64,000 nt of DNA from Arthrobacter sp. MYb23 (GCF_002979775.1 NZ_PCPR01000020.1:39271-103270), one strand, 5' to 3'. Shown: positions 44,338 through 53,709, numbered from the stretch's first letter. A program made the numbers and translations. Notes: generated from the letters alone by a model not told the origin.

Positions 44338-45171
44338 GTGAGTACGGCATTGAAGAAGGACTTCCTTCGCATCGCATCAGTAAACGTCAATGGCCTGCGG
44401 GCTGCCTACAAGAACGGCATGGCGGAGTGGCTGGAGCCTCGCGAGGTAGACATTCTCTGCTTGCAGGAAGTCCGGGCCCCTGACGACATCGTCAGGAAGC
44501 TGATCGGCGAGGGGTGGTACATCCTTCACTCCGAGGCTGAAGCCAAGGGCCGCGCCGGCGTAGCCATCGCGTCCCGCCAGGAGCCGACTGCCACCCGCGT
44601 GGGAATTGGCGACGACTACTTCGACACTTCGGGCCGCTGGGTTGAAGCGGACTTTTCCTTCAAGGATGCTGCAGGCGAACCTGCAACCCTCTCCGTGGTC
44701 AGTGCCTACGTGCACTCCGGAGAAGTGGGAACCCCCAAGCAGGACGACAAATTCCGGTTCCTGGACGCCATGACTGTCCGGCTGCCGGAGCTTGCCAAGC
44801 ACAGCGACCATGCACTGGTGGTTGGCGACCTCAACGTCGGACACACTGAACTCGACATCAAGAACTGGAAGGGCAACGTCAAGCGTGCCGGCTTCCTCCC
44901 GGAGGAGCGGGCGTACTTTGACCGCTTCCTCGGCGAAGAAATCGGATGGAGGGATGTCCATAGGGGCCTGGCAGGAAATGTCGCCGGCCCCTACACCTGG
45001 TGGTCCCAGCGCGGTAAGGCCTTTGACACTGACACTGGCTGGCGCATCGACTACCACCTGGCCACTCCTGGTCTCGCAGCAGCCGCTTTCTCGGCTGTGG
45101 TGGACCGCGCGCCTTCGTGGGACACCCGCTTCTCTGACCACGCACCGCTGGTAGTCGACTACCGGCTCTAA
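44338..45171 (+). CDS. xth: Exodeoxyribonuclease III / AP endonuclease
   Basis: DNA-repair nuclease of the ExoIII/APE1 family acting at abasic sites and 3' ends, about 277 residues. The metal-binding and catalytic motifs are IASVNVNGLRAA, LCLQEVRAP (Glu), VVGDLNVGHTELD (Asp/Asn), GWRIDYHLAT and the final SDHAPLVVDY (Asp-His). GTG at 44338 is taken as start; GTG 44329 in frame is equally possible. Confidence 0.92.
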   Translation: MSTALKKDFLRIASVNVNGLRAAYKNGMAEWLEPREVDILCLQEVRAPDDIVRKLIGEGWYILHSEAEAKGRAGVAIASRQEPTATRVGIGDDYFDTSGRWVEADFSFKDAAGEPATLSVVSAYVHSGEVGTPKQDDKFRFLDAMTVRLPELAKHSDHALVVGDLNVGHTELDIKNWKGNVKRAGFLPEERAYFDRFLGEEIGWRDVHRGLAGNVAGPYTWWSQRGKAFDTDTGWRIDYHLATPGLAAAAFSAVVDRAPSWDTRFSDHAPLVVDYRL

Positions 45172-45191
45172 GCTTCCTAAGGTATTCCTCC

Positions 45192-46307
45192 ATGACTAGT
45201 TCCACCACGACCGAAACCGGCGCAGCCGCCGCTGATCCCAAGTCCGCGACGTCCACCAAGCTTGCAGTTGGCGCCAAACACCGCGTCCTGTCCGGTATGC
45301 AGCCCTCCGCCGACTCGCTGCACCTTGGCAACTACCTGGGCGCCCTGGTGAACTGGGTCCGGATGCAGGACGAGTACGACGCCGTCTACTTCATCCCGGA
45401 CCTCCACGCGATCACCGTCCCGCAGGATCCCGCAGAACTCGCACGCCGCACCCGTGTGACCGCGGCCCAGTACATCGCCGGCGGCGTGGACGTGGACAAG
45501 TGCACGTTGTTCGTCCAGTCTCAGGTTCCCGAGCACGCGCAGCTGGCATGGGTCCTTAACTGCATCACCGGCATGGGTGAAGCCAGCCGGATGACCCAGT
45601 TCAAGGACAAGGCACAGAAGCAGGGTTCGGACCACGCAAGCGTTGGCTTGTTCACCTACCCCATCCTGCAGGCCGCGGACATCCTCCTGTACCAGCCGCA
45701 CGGTGTGCCGGTGGGCGAGGACCAGCGCCAGCACGTGGAACTCAGCCGGGACCTCGCCAACCGCTTCAACAGCCGGTTCGGGGAGACCTTCCAGGTGCCC
45801 GAAGCCTTCATCCAGAAGGAATCGGCAAAGATCTACGATCTCCAGAACCCCACGGCCAAGATGTCCAAGTCAGCCGAGTCGCCTGCCGGCTTGATCAACT
45901 TGCTGGACGATCCCAAGACAGTAGCGAAGCGCATCAAATCGGCAGTCACGGACACCGAGACCGAGATCCGCTACGACCGCGAGAACAAGCCGGGCGTCTC
46001 CAACCTGCTGACCATTTACTCTGCCATCAGCGGCACTCCGGTGGAGAAGATCGTGGCGGACTATCAGGGCAAGATGTACGGCCACCTCAAGGTTGACCTC
46101 GCGGAGCTGGTCTCCAGCCACCTGGCTCCTATTCGGGAACGCGCCAACGAACTCCTGGCCGATCCGGCGGAACTGGACCGGCTCTTGGCGCTCGGAGCGG
46201 ACAAGGCCCGCGAGATTGCCTCAGCCACCCTGGCTGATGTCTACTCCAAGGTTGGGTTCCTGCCCTACCGTGGGGATTCCGCACGCGGCGAGCAGGGAGT
46301 CCGCTAA
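45192..46307 (+). CDS. trpS: Tryptophanyl-tRNA synthetase
   Basis: Class Ic aminoacyl-tRNA synthetase charging tRNA-Trp. 371 residues with a ~25-residue Ser/Thr/Ala-rich N-terminal extension. The HIGH-type motif is LHLGNY (43-48), TrpRS motifs GMQPSADSLHLG and YPILQAADILLY follow, and the KMSKS loop is present as AKMSKSAES. ATG at 45192 has AAGGTATTCC upstream. Length is slightly above the usual 330-350 because of the extension. Confidence 0.95.
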   Translation: MTSSTTTETGAAAADPKSATSTKLAVGAKHRVLSGMQPSADSLHLGNYLGALVNWVRMQDEYDAVYFIPDLHAITVPQDPAELARRTRVTAAQYIAGGVDVDKCTLFVQSQVPEHAQLAWVLNCITGMGEASRMTQFKDKAQKQGSDHASVGLFTYPILQAADILLYQPHGVPVGEDQRQHVELSRDLANRFNSRFGETFQVPEAFIQKESAKIYDLQNPTAKMSKSAESPAGLINLLDDPKTVAKRIKSAVTDTETEIRYDRENKPGVSNLLTIYSAISGTPVEKIVADYQGKMYGHLKVDLAELVSSHLAPIRERANELLADPAELDRLLALGADKAREIASATLADVYSKVGFLPYRGDSARGEQGVR

Positions 46308-46422
46308 CTCCATGTGCTCTGCTGGCCAGTTCAACGTCAAGACCGACACCCGTCGTGGTGCCGGTCCGGACGATTCCAGCCAGCTGGCTGTCACCGGTAC
46401 TGATTGCGGTGCCGGTGACACC

Positions 46423-46989
46423 ATGTGCGTGGGCGTGATCCTTGGGTTCCCACCGGAAATTGCCCGCGAACTCCAAGAGTGGCGGGCCTCCTTCGGTGAT
46501 CCCATGGCCGAGGTTATCCCCGCCCACATCACGCTGATCACCACAACGCCCACTCAGGACTGGGCCGCCACCCGCGAGCACGTACGGGACGTCGCCAGGA
46601 CGCAGGAACCGTTCAACATCACCATCTCGGGCACCGGGTCCTTCCGGCCTATCTCGCCTGTGGTGTTCGTCAACGTCGAAGAAGGCTTCGAGGAATGCGT
46701 GCAGTTGCACGAGAAACTTCAGAGCGGTCCACTCGAACGTATGCTGCCCTTCCCGTACCACCCGCACGTCACGGTGGCGCACGATGTCGCCCAGGAAAAC
46801 CTCGACGAAGCCGAAACGGTGCTCAGAGATTACCGGGCGACCTTCCCTGTGGTTAGCATGGGACTTTACGAGCACGACACCAATGGAATTTGGCAGCTAC
46901 GGGAAGAGCTCGACTTTGGCGGCGATACTGACGAAGAACAGCAAGCGGATTCAAGCCACACAGGCGGACGTTCCTCCGCTGCCAATTGA
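46423..46989 (+). CDS. 2'-5' RNA ligase / cyclic phosphodiesterase superfamily protein
   Basis: 188 residues with the two His-x-Thr motifs of the 2H phosphoesterase fold, AHITLI and PHVTVA, placed about 85 residues apart. The acidic C-terminal tail is low-complexity. ATG at 46423 starts directly at the conserved MCVGVILGF. An upstream in-frame ATG at 46312 would add 37 residues and is less likely. It is followed by and overlaps the YihY gene. RNA substrate unknown. Confidence 0.85.
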   Translation: MCVGVILGFPPEIARELQEWRASFGDPMAEVIPAHITLITTTPTQDWAATREHVRDVARTQEPFNITISGTGSFRPISPVVFVNVEEGFEECVQLHEKLQSGPLERMLPFPYHPHVTVAHDVAQENLDEAETVLRDYRATFPVVSMGLYEHDTNGIWQLREELDFGGDTDEEQQADSSHTGGRSSAAN

Positions 46990-48001
46990 GCTGGCCAAGC
47001 TCAAACTGGAGCTTCTCCGCAAGCGGCAGGACTGGGGCCATGCCAAGCGTTCCGGCGATGGGCTGCCCAAAAAGGCGGGCGCTTTCATTGCGCTCTTCAT
47101 GGCCAGGCTCAACACCGTCCGGCCCATGCGTGCCTTCCAGCATTACACCCGCCAACACGGGCCGCTGCTGAGCGCAGGTATCGGCTTCAACATGTTCTTC
47201 TCCGTCACCGGTTTGCTCACCACCGGCTTCGCGGTGGCAGGCATCGTACTGGGAGGCAACCCGGCCCTGCAGAATGCTGTGATCAACAGCGTGGCAGCGG
47301 CCGCCCCGGGGCTCCTTCAGGTGAATGGCGGTGAAGGCCTGGTGGATCCGCAATCACTGCTCAACCCATCGGGACTTGGATGGACGGCCCTCATCGCAGC
47401 GGTGATCACTGTCTTCGTTTCCCTGGGCTGGATCGCCAGCATCAGGGAAGGACTCCGGGGTGTCATGAGTGCCGACCCCCTGGTACGCAACCCAGTTGTT
47501 CAAAAGCTCATTGACGCCGGCACCCTGCTGCTCCTCGGTGTCATCCTGGTCATCAGCGCGGGCGTCTCGCTCGTCTTTGGCACGGCGGCGGACTGGCTCA
47601 TAGAGTTGCTCAAGCTGGACGAGGCCATCACTGGGCCCATCGCTGCGACCGTCAAGATTGTGGTTCCGCTCCTGCTGAACTGCGCGACGGCGGCGGTGCT
47701 GTTCCGGATCGCGGGTGGCCTGAAGTTGAGGCGCCGCGCGTTCCTGGAGGGCGTGGTGCTGGCGGGCGTTGGGACCACGGTCCTGCAGTTCTTCAGCACG
47801 GAGCTTCTTGCACGCTCCGGCAACAATCCGGTTCTGGCTTCGTTTGCCATCATCATCGGCTTGCTGATCTGGTTCAACCTTGTGAGCCAGGTGTATCTCG
47901 TCTCGGCGTCGTGGTCAGCCATTCGCGAGGCCGACACGGAATCGGGAGAGACCCCGCGCAAGAAAGTCCTCGGTTCACGTCGAGCAGCACCGCGCACCTA
48001 G
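46916..48001 (+). CDS. YihY/BrkB-family inner-membrane protein
   Basis: About 361 residues with six helices. Family features are ARLNTVRPMRAFQHYTRQHG before the first helix, LSAGIGFNMFFSVTGLLTTG, and the late GLLIWFNLVSQVYLVSASWSA. TTG 46916 is preferred because GGAAGAG lies 7-8 nt before it; ATG 46883 in frame is the alternative. Both overlap the 2'-5' ligase gene. Often mis-annotated as RNase BN; physiological role unclear. Confidence 0.85.
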   Translation: MAAILTKNSKRIQATQADVPPLPIELAKLKLELLRKRQDWGHAKRSGDGLPKKAGAFIALFMARLNTVRPMRAFQHYTRQHGPLLSAGIGFNMFFSVTGLLTTGFAVAGIVLGGNPALQNAVINSVAAAAPGLLQVNGGEGLVDPQSLLNPSGLGWTALIAAVITVFVSLGWIASIREGLRGVMSADPLVRNPVVQKLIDAGTLLLLGVILVISAGVSLVFGTAADWLIELLKLDEAITGPIAATVKIVVPLLLNCATAAVLFRIAGGLKLRRRAFLEGVVLAGVGTTVLQFFSTELLARSGNNPVLASFAIIIGLLIWFNLVSQVYLVSASWSAIREADTESGETPRKKVLGSRRAAPRT

Positions 48002-48022
48002 TTGCTCTTCGAGGGAGACGCA

Positions 48023-48175
48023 ATGAACAACCAACTGTGGATCGCTTGTCTCATAGGGGCTGCGATTGGACTCGTCGTTGGCCAGCTGGTTTTCAAATCG
48101 CCCTTCCTGGGCATCCTCATTGGTGTTGGTCTCGGTGCGCTGGTTGGCGCTGCGGTGGGACCCCGCCGCGGATAG
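48023..48175 (+). CDS. 50-residue glycine-zipper membrane peptide
   Basis: Short ORF with GAGGGAGA 5-8 nt before the ATG. It encodes two hydrophobic segments, LWIACLIGAAIGLVVGQLVF and LGILIGVGLGALVGAAVG, separated by KSP, and ends RRG. The GxxxG-type spacing suggests helix packing in the membrane. It follows YihY by 21 nt. No family recognised, but the ribosome site and coding pattern make it credible. Confidence 0.6.
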   Translation: MNNQLWIACLIGAAIGLVVGQLVFKSPFLGILIGVGLGALVGAAVGPRRG

Positions 48176-48187
48176 CCGTTGCTGGTC

Positions 48188-51100
48188 CTAGGGCGCCTGC
48201 ACCAGCCCTTCCCAGACAACCGTCCAGTCGGCAGGGAAGCCGGGGGCGTGGCGCTCGGGTCCGTTATCCCAGCCGGCGGCCATCAGTGCCACGGCAGCAA
48301 GAAGCCCGCCATTGCCTGGCAGGTAGAGCGGCAGTGAGTCGGTCTGGCGATTGTGGCCGTTGGGGAGGACCGTATTCTTGCCGGCGACCAGGAGGAGCGC
48401 ATCAACTGCGGCCTCGGGGTCCTCCAGCCGGGCAGCGGTCATGGCCATCACGGGGTAGTCCCAACCCCAGGTGCTGGCCCAGTCCCAGTCGGACAGGACG
48501 TCGGAGAGCGTCGCGCGCATGATGGCCGGATCAATAAGATCGGTCTGCGGGAGGACGCCGAGGGCGCACAACATGGACGGGTGGTCGGTACGTATGGTGA
48601 AAGGCTCGACGTCGATCGCTACGTAGACGCCGTCAATGACCCTCGGAGGCACCATGCCATCCGCCACCTTCGACCATTCCTCCACAGACTCCAGCCCCAG
48701 ACGTTCCCGCCAAGCAACAGCAGTCCGAAGGCCCCACTGCCAGTAGGCCAGCTCAAACGTTGGGTTGGTGACCTTGGCCCTGACGGAGCCGTAGCTCTCC
48801 TGCGCCGGAATCAGGGGAGGGCCCAACTCAAAGCCGCGTGAGGTGGGGTGCGCGAAGCTGGCCATGAACGCAGCCGATTCGAACACAATCTCCGCAAATT
48901 CCTCCAACACTTCCCGGACGGGGTTGGCCCGGTAAACCAGCTCGGCGAGGTGTATGGGGTGGGGCTGCTGCCAGATCAGGAAGGTGCCGATGGGGCTCGG
49001 GCTTTCCCTCCCGTCCGGACCTACCTGCTTGGGCCAGCGGACGCCGTCGAATCCTTGTGCTTTGGCCGTCTGGTGTGATGTCTCCAGCACGGTGGAGTAC
49101 CACCGCAACGACGGCAGCAGGAGTTCCACACGGTTCCAGTGAGCAAAGTGCGCGGTGTGCCACCAGTGCATCTCCAGATGAAAGCGGCCACGCCACGAAT
49201 TACAGACCAACCCTGTTTCCTGCGGAGGCAACGAGCCTGAGCAATTGATTGCGGTCAGGTACTGGGACAACACGATCCTGCGCTCCAGTTCCTTGGCCCG
49301 CGGATCATCTGTGGCATCAAGCTCGATTGCCCCACCCGAGGACCAGAACTCCGGCCAGTAGGCCGCGGATGCTTCGATGACGGAACGTGCAGCTGAAAGC
49401 TCGACGCCGTTGCCCGCCTTCGTGGAGCGGGTTGGCTGCTGTGCTTGGCTGGCGTGCCTGTTGTTGCCTCTGGGGATGCAGTCGCCATCCCCGGCGGAAA
49501 CGAAAGCAACGGTGAAGTCCAGGACGTCATCGGAACCGCTGGAGGAGACCCGTAGCCCGTGCTGTTCGGCCTGTTCCACTGCCAGGTCTTCACCGGTGAT
49601 CAACACCTGGTAGCGGGAATCGTCCAGTTCGCGGTGGGCTGTCCAAACTGCGGAGGCGGGGTGGTCTTTCACAGGCGATCGTTCGCTAAGTGTTGTGGTG
49701 TGAGCGTCCGGGCTGTTCCAGTCCGCGGCGTCATGCCAGGCTTCGGAACCGTAAGGGAAGCCGATGCCCACCACCAAGCCGGCATCAAGCGCCGGCGACT
49801 CAACGCGGAAGGCGAGCTCGTCGCGGTCCGGATGGCACGCCGTCGTGACCTTGACCGGGTGTCCAGCCACAGCGAAGCGGCTTGTCACCACTCCTGTCCA
49901 GAGGTCTAGCGTTTGTTCAGTGTCAGCGATGTCGGCCGGCATGAGGGGGCGTTCGGCTCCGTCCTCCATCCATCGGAAGCCAATGCGCCCCAGGTCCAGC
50001 CGATGGGAGTTAGCGCGGAGCCATGTTTCTGCCTGGGAGGTGTCCGTCTCGCGGTCGTTGACGATGTCACCCACCATATCCACGTAGGGCACAGGGCCTC
50101 GCGGGGAATCGTAGAGGACTGTGGAACCAGCGAGGTCGTAGGGCTCCGGTGACGGAACGGAGTGCCAGCCCCACTGTGCCTGCGTACCGAGCAACGTTCC
50201 CGGTGGGAGCTCGTCTCGGGCACCCACGGGGTAGGCCGCAGGCATTGATTGCAGGCCGGTGAGATCCATGGTGAACGCAAACTCGCCGTTGCCCACCGAA
50301 ACGGGGCTTCGGGGGTCGAGGTGTTCCTGACGGACGTTGTGGCGCTGGACCAAGGCCTTGCGATCGATGGGAGAGTCTCCGGAAGGGGCGCCCGTCTCCA
50401 GGACCACCGTGTCTTCAAGCTCTCTGAGCGGGAAGAACGCGGCCCGCTCATGCGGACTCTTGTTGGGCTGGTGGAGTGTCAGGAACAGGCTGCCATCCAA
50501 TGCGCGGCCTATCATGCCATGACCACCATCGGTGCCCCAGAGGGGCTCGCGTTCCTGCACCCACGGCCCCAGAACTGTTCCGGATTCGCTTCGCGCGATT
50601 CCCATGGCATAGCCCTGATCGCCAAAACTGGACCAAAGCATGATGAGCTTCCCGCTGGAAAGCCGAAAGAGGAAAGGGCCATCGGTGACATAGACCGGGA
50701 GCTCCCTGTTCCGGACTGAAGGGACGTCCAGGGCACGGGACCACGGCGCCTCCGAAGCGCTGAAGAGGAAGACCGGCTCACCCTCAGTGGTTCTCAGGTC
50801 CGGGCTGAGCCGCTGCGCCATCATGGTGCCGTCGTTGACTTGCTTCCACTCGTGGCAGAACACCATCCACGGTTTTCCTTCATGGTCCACATGAAGCGTT
50901 CCGTCCAGGCACTCCCAGTCGCCAGGCGTGACCGGACCGTCACTCCATGGCTCATAGGGGCCCTCTGGCTTGGTTGCTGAAAGTATCTGTGTTCCCCGGA
51001 AATGCCCGGGCGCGGTGAACGTAGCAAACATGAAGTACCGCCCTTGGTACTCGTGGACCTCAGGCGCCCAATACTGTTCATGGCTCCAGAAATCGGGGGA

Positions 51101-51286
51101 CGGGCGGAAAGCCGGTACCGGACCCTCCCAGATTTCGAGGTCGGAGCTCCGGTAGCAGTCGAAGCCCGTGGCGGGACCCGACCAGATGTTCTTATCGGTG
51201 CTTCCAAAGAGTAAATACTCCCCGGATTCCGGCAGTGTAACGACGAAGGGATCCCGGATCTGGATCTGGTCCAAGTGGTGGGTCAA
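48188..51286 (-). CDS. Two-domain glycosidase: GH43-like beta-propeller fused to a six-hairpin domain
   Basis: 1032 residues, no signal peptide, so cytoplasmic or leaderless. Residues about 1-310 look like a five-bladed GH43/GH32-clan propeller: IRDPFVV gives the blade-one Asp, WAPEVHEYQGRYFMFAT is typical, and DGTLHVDHEGKPWMVFCHEW a further acidic motif. Residues about 330-1030 resemble the (alpha/alpha)6 barrel group with a preceding beta-sandwich (GNGEFAFTMDLTG, then WWHTAHFAHWNR, TNPTFELAYWQWGL, STWGWDYPVMAMTAARL). A two-activity enzyme trimming a plant or microbial oligosaccharide is likely, but families and catalytic residues need alignment. Divergent from a sugar-binding lipoprotein. 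Confidence 0.75.
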   Translation of the reverse strand: MTHHLDQIQIRDPFVVTLPESGEYLLFGSTDKNIWSGPATGFDCYRSSDLEIWEGPVPAFRPSPDFWSHEQYWAPEVHEYQGRYFMFATFTAPGHFRGTQILSATKPEGPYEPWSDGPVTPGDWECLDGTLHVDHEGKPWMVFCHEWKQVNDGTMMAQRLSPDLRTTEGEPVFLFSASEAPWSRALDVPSVRNRELPVYVTDGPFLFRLSSGKLIMLWSSFGDQGYAMGIARSESGTVLGPWVQEREPLWGTDGGHGMIGRALDGSLFLTLHQPNKSPHERAAFFPLRELEDTVVLETGAPSGDSPIDRKALVQRHNVRQEHLDPRSPVSVGNGEFAFTMDLTGLQSMPAAYPVGARDELPPGTLLGTQAQWGWHSVPSPEPYDLAGSTVLYDSPRGPVPYVDMVGDIVNDRETDTSQAETWLRANSHRLDLGRIGFRWMEDGAERPLMPADIADTEQTLDLWTGVVTSRFAVAGHPVKVTTACHPDRDELAFRVESPALDAGLVVGIGFPYGSEAWHDAADWNSPDAHTTTLSERSPVKDHPASAVWTAHRELDDSRYQVLITGEDLAVEQAEQHGLRVSSSGSDDVLDFTVAFVSAGDGDCIPRGNNRHASQAQQPTRSTKAGNGVELSAARSVIEASAAYWPEFWSSGGAIELDATDDPRAKELERRIVLSQYLTAINCSGSLPPQETGLVCNSWRGRFHLEMHWWHTAHFAHWNRVELLLPSLRWYSTVLETSHQTAKAQGFDGVRWPKQVGPDGRESPSPIGTFLIWQQPHPIHLAELVYRANPVREVLEEFAEIVFESAAFMASFAHPTSRGFELGPPLIPAQESYGSVRAKVTNPTFELAYWQWGLRTAVAWRERLGLESVEEWSKVADGMVPPRVIDGVYVAIDVEPFTIRTDHPSMLCALGVLPQTDLIDPAIMRATLSDVLSDWDWASTWGWDYPVMAMTAARLEDPEAAVDALLLVAGKNTVLPNGHNRQTDSLPLYLPGNGGLLAAVALMAAGWDNGPERHAPGFPADWTVVWEGLVQAP

Positions 51287-51326
51287 AGCGTGCTCCTTTG
51301 CAGGCCTAAATAGTTCACGGTGGAAA

Positions 51327-51372
51327 CTATTGACGAATATACACTGCCTTGATACGTTTCAGGAACCGTTTT
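51327..51372 (+). promoter_or_regulatory. Promoter of the binding-protein gene with LacI-type operator
   Basis: TTGACG at about 51330, a 17-nt spacer and TACGTT give a weak -35/-10 pair. TGATACGTTTCA (51350-51361) overlaps the -10 and differs from the LacI-family palindrome TGAAACGTTTCA at one position. No LacI gene is in the neighbourhood. Confidence 0.5.
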
Positions 51373-51397
51373 CTTGAGTCTGAAAGAAGCTTACCCA

Positions 51398-52699
51398 ATG
51401 ACGCGTAAATCTCTCCGTAGTATCCGAAAATCCATCGCATTCGTCACCGCTGTTGGACTGCTGGGCCTCACGGCAGCGTGTTCAAGTCCCTCCTCCAACC
51501 AGCCTGAAGATGGCCCCGTGGAAATCCGGTTCTCGTGGTGGGGCAACGCCACCCGGGCCGAATTGACCAACAAAGCCATCAAGGAGTTCGAGGCAGCCAA
51601 CCCCAACATCAAGGTCAAGCCGGAGTATGGCGACATCGGCGGCTACTTCGACAAACTCGCCACCCAGGTTGCTGCGAACGACGCCCCTGATGTCATCACC
51701 ATGGGTGGAGCCTATCCGGCGGAGTACGCCAACCGGGGCGCGCTCCTGGATCTGTCCAAGGTTGAAGGGCCGCTGGACCTCTCCAAGATGGATCAGGGGG
51801 CCTTGGAGAACGGCCAGGTCCAAGGCAAGCAGTACGGTGTCTCCACGGGCGCCAACGCCCTGGCCATCGTGGTCAACCCCGCCGTCTTCCAAGCTGCAGG
51901 AGTTGCCCTTCCGGATGACAGCAAGTGGACCTGGGACGACTTCGCAAAAACAGCCGGGGACATCACTGCCAAGAGTCCCAAAGGAACTTACGGCACGGCT
52001 ACCGTCCTCACCCATGACTCACTGGATGCCTTCGCCCGCCAACGCGGCGAGTCCCTTTACACACAGGATGGCCAGCTGGGACTGAGCAAGGAAACCGTTC
52101 AGGACTACTTCGATTTCTCCGTTAAACTCAGCGAATCCGGGGCAGCCCCCAGCGCGTCCGAAACTGTGGAGAAGCTTAACGTCAGCACGGAGCAGACACT
52201 CATGGGGATGGGGCAGGCCGGAATGATGCTCACCTGGACCAACTCCCTGACCGCCCTCAGCAAAGCCTCTGGCGCTGAACTCAAGCTGCTGAAACTGCCC
52301 GGCGAGACCCCCACGCCCGGCATCTGGCTTCAGTCATCGCAGTTCTACACCATCTCCGCCCGCAGCAAGCACACGGACGCTGCAGCAAAGCTGGTCAGCT
52401 TCCTGGTCAACAATGAGGCAGCGGCCAAGATCATCCAGAGCGACCGCGGCGTGCCCAGCAACTCCGGTATGCGCACGGCCATCCAGGACCTTCTGACACC
52501 TCAGGGCAAAGTGGAAGCAGCCTACATAGATCAGATCGGCAAGATGGACTTCGCGCCAACATTCATCGGTCCCACAGGGTCAACGGCAGTCTCCGAGATC
52601 ACGGCCCGCATCAACACCGAGGTCCTGTTCAAGAGGCTGAGCCCGGAGAAGGCGGCCGAGCAGTGGCTGAGTGAAAGTAAGGCGGCCATCGGCAAGTAG
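51398..52699 (+). CDS. Orphan extracellular sugar-binding lipoprotein (family 1 solute-binding protein)
   Basis: 433 residues, lipoprotein signal with lipobox LTAAC (Cys28). EIRFSWWGNATRAELTNKAI and the tail region (FLVNNEAAAKIIQSDRGVPS, SGMRTAIQDLL) are typical of oligosaccharide receptors of CUT1 importers. ATG at 51398 is used; an in-frame TTG 24 nt upstream is less likely. No permease or ATPase genes follow, since the next gene is an opposite-strand hydrolase, so it must use a transporter encoded elsewhere or be a remnant. It is divergent from the fused glycosidase, whose substrate it probably binds. Confidence 0.88.
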   Translation: MTRKSLRSIRKSIAFVTAVGLLGLTAACSSPSSNQPEDGPVEIRFSWWGNATRAELTNKAIKEFEAANPNIKVKPEYGDIGGYFDKLATQVAANDAPDVITMGGAYPAEYANRGALLDLSKVEGPLDLSKMDQGALENGQVQGKQYGVSTGANALAIVVNPAVFQAAGVALPDDSKWTWDDFAKTAGDITAKSPKGTYGTATVLTHDSLDAFARQRGESLYTQDGQLGLSKETVQDYFDFSVKLSESGAAPSASETVEKLNVSTEQTLMGMGQAGMMLTWTNSLTALSKASGAELKLLKLPGETPTPGIWLQSSQFYTISARSKHTDAAAKLVSFLVNNEAAAKIIQSDRGVPSNSGMRTAIQDLLTPQGKVEAAYIDQIGKMDFAPTFIGPTGSTAVSEITARINTEVLFKRLSPEKAAEQWLSESKAAIGK

Positions 52700-52701
52700 G
52701 T

Positions 52702-52769
52702 ACCCAACTAAGTCGCAGCAGAGCGCGTTATGAACGTTCAAAACGCGCTCTGCTGCTACCCAGTTGGGC
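52702..52769. repeat. Long palindromic repeat, family P copy 3
   Basis: Outer arms ACCCAACT / AGTTGGG, then AGTCGCAG / CTGCTACCC, inner arms AGAGCGCGTT / AACGCGCTCT. It begins 2 nt after the binding-protein stop, between convergent genes, and would work as a bidirectional terminator. Confidence 0.88.
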
Positions 52770-52781
52770 TGGGCGGGGCAC

Positions 52782-53558
52782 TTAGCTGGCGTCCCGGACC
52801 TCAAGGTACGGGTCTGCCCACGCTCCGATGATCCGGGCAACCCGTGCTGCCTGGCCCTTCCCGGTGAGGAGATGCTCGCTGCCCTCCAACGAGATAAAAC
52901 TCCGGGGATGCCGTGCAGTACGGAAGATTTCACTGGCGTTGTCTATCCCCACGGTGTTGTCAGTGGGGGAGTGCATCACCATCAGCGGCTTGTGAAGAGT
53001 ACGGATGCAATCGCGCAGATCAGCGCGTTCCACGTCCTCCACAAAGTGGCGCCGAACCTCCATGGGCCGTCCGCCAAGGTCCACCACAGCGCTGCCATCG
53101 CGCAGTATGGAGTCGATCTCGGTGTCGAACATGTGCTCAACATGCTTGGGCTCGTACGGTGCGGCAACGGTCACCACGGCGTTCAGGCCAGGGACATCGC
53201 GCGCTGCGGCCAGCACGGCTGCACCGCCGAAAGAATGGCCAACCAGCAAAGAAATTCCACGGCCCTGCGCACGCATGAACTCCGCGGCCAGGATGGTGTC
53301 GGATACCTTCACGCTGAAGGAGCCGGCCGACCATTCACCGGCGGAGCCGCCCAGGCCCAGGTTGTCAAAACGCAGCATGCCAACGCCCTGATCCGCGAGC
53401 CCCTTGCAGATGCGCGACGCGGCCGGGCTGTCCTTGCCCAGAGTGAGGCCGTGCGAGTACAGGCCCCAGCCGCGGACCGGCCCCTCGGGCACGTCCACGA
53501 TGCCGGCCAAGGTGTCGCCGGTGCTTCCCGTGAAGCTGATCTTCTCAGAGCGTGACAC
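52782..53558 (-). CDS. Alpha/beta hydrolase
   Basis: 258-residue serine hydrolase. The nucleophile elbow is GHSFGG (Ser109), the oxyanion-region is YSHGLTLGKDS, the acid is in HSPTDNTVGIDNA and the histidine in EGSEHLL. Members of this branch often neighbour or are fused to OsmC proteins, but none is adjacent here. ATG at 53558. Substrate unknown. Confidence 0.87.
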   Translation of the reverse strand: MSRSEKISFTGSTGDTLAGIVDVPEGPVRGWGLYSHGLTLGKDSPAASRICKGLADQGVGMLRFDNLGLGGSAGEWSAGSFSVKVSDTILAAEFMRAQGRGISLLVGHSFGGAAVLAAARDVPGLNAVVTVAAPYEPKHVEHMFDTEIDSILRDGSAVVDLGGRPMEVRRHFVEDVERADLRDCIRTLHKPLMVMHSPTDNTVGIDNASEIFRTARHPRSFISLEGSEHLLTGKGQAARVARIIGAWADPYLEVRDAS

Positions 53559-53621
53559 GCTGATCTCCTTGCGTTGGGGTGCGGTGACGGTTCCGGCGGC
53601 GGCTGGTTCCGCTGTTGAATA

Positions 53622-53669
53622 ACGACGACGGCGCCACTCACCATCAGCGGTGAGCGGCGCCGTCGTCGT
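53622..53669 (-). terminator. Terminator of the sdh operon
   Basis: ACGACGACGGCGCC pairs with GGCGCCGTCGTCGT and continues with CTCACC / GGTGAG around ATCAGC. It lies 41 nt after the sdhB stop on the minus strand. Confidence 0.85.
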
Positions 53670-53709
53670 GCTTGTTCCAGGTCCTGCTTGTTCTTTGGTG
53701 AACGCTGAA

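Noticed and set aside
42699..44390. 563-codon minus-strand open frame opposite the ABC-2 permeases
   Set aside because: His/Gln/Gly-rich composition typical of an antisense frame; it crosses the 43636 palindrome and two real genes.
46312..46422. Upstream start for the 2'-5' RNA ligase
   Set aside because: It would add 37 residues unlike the family; the conserved fold begins at the ATG at 46423.
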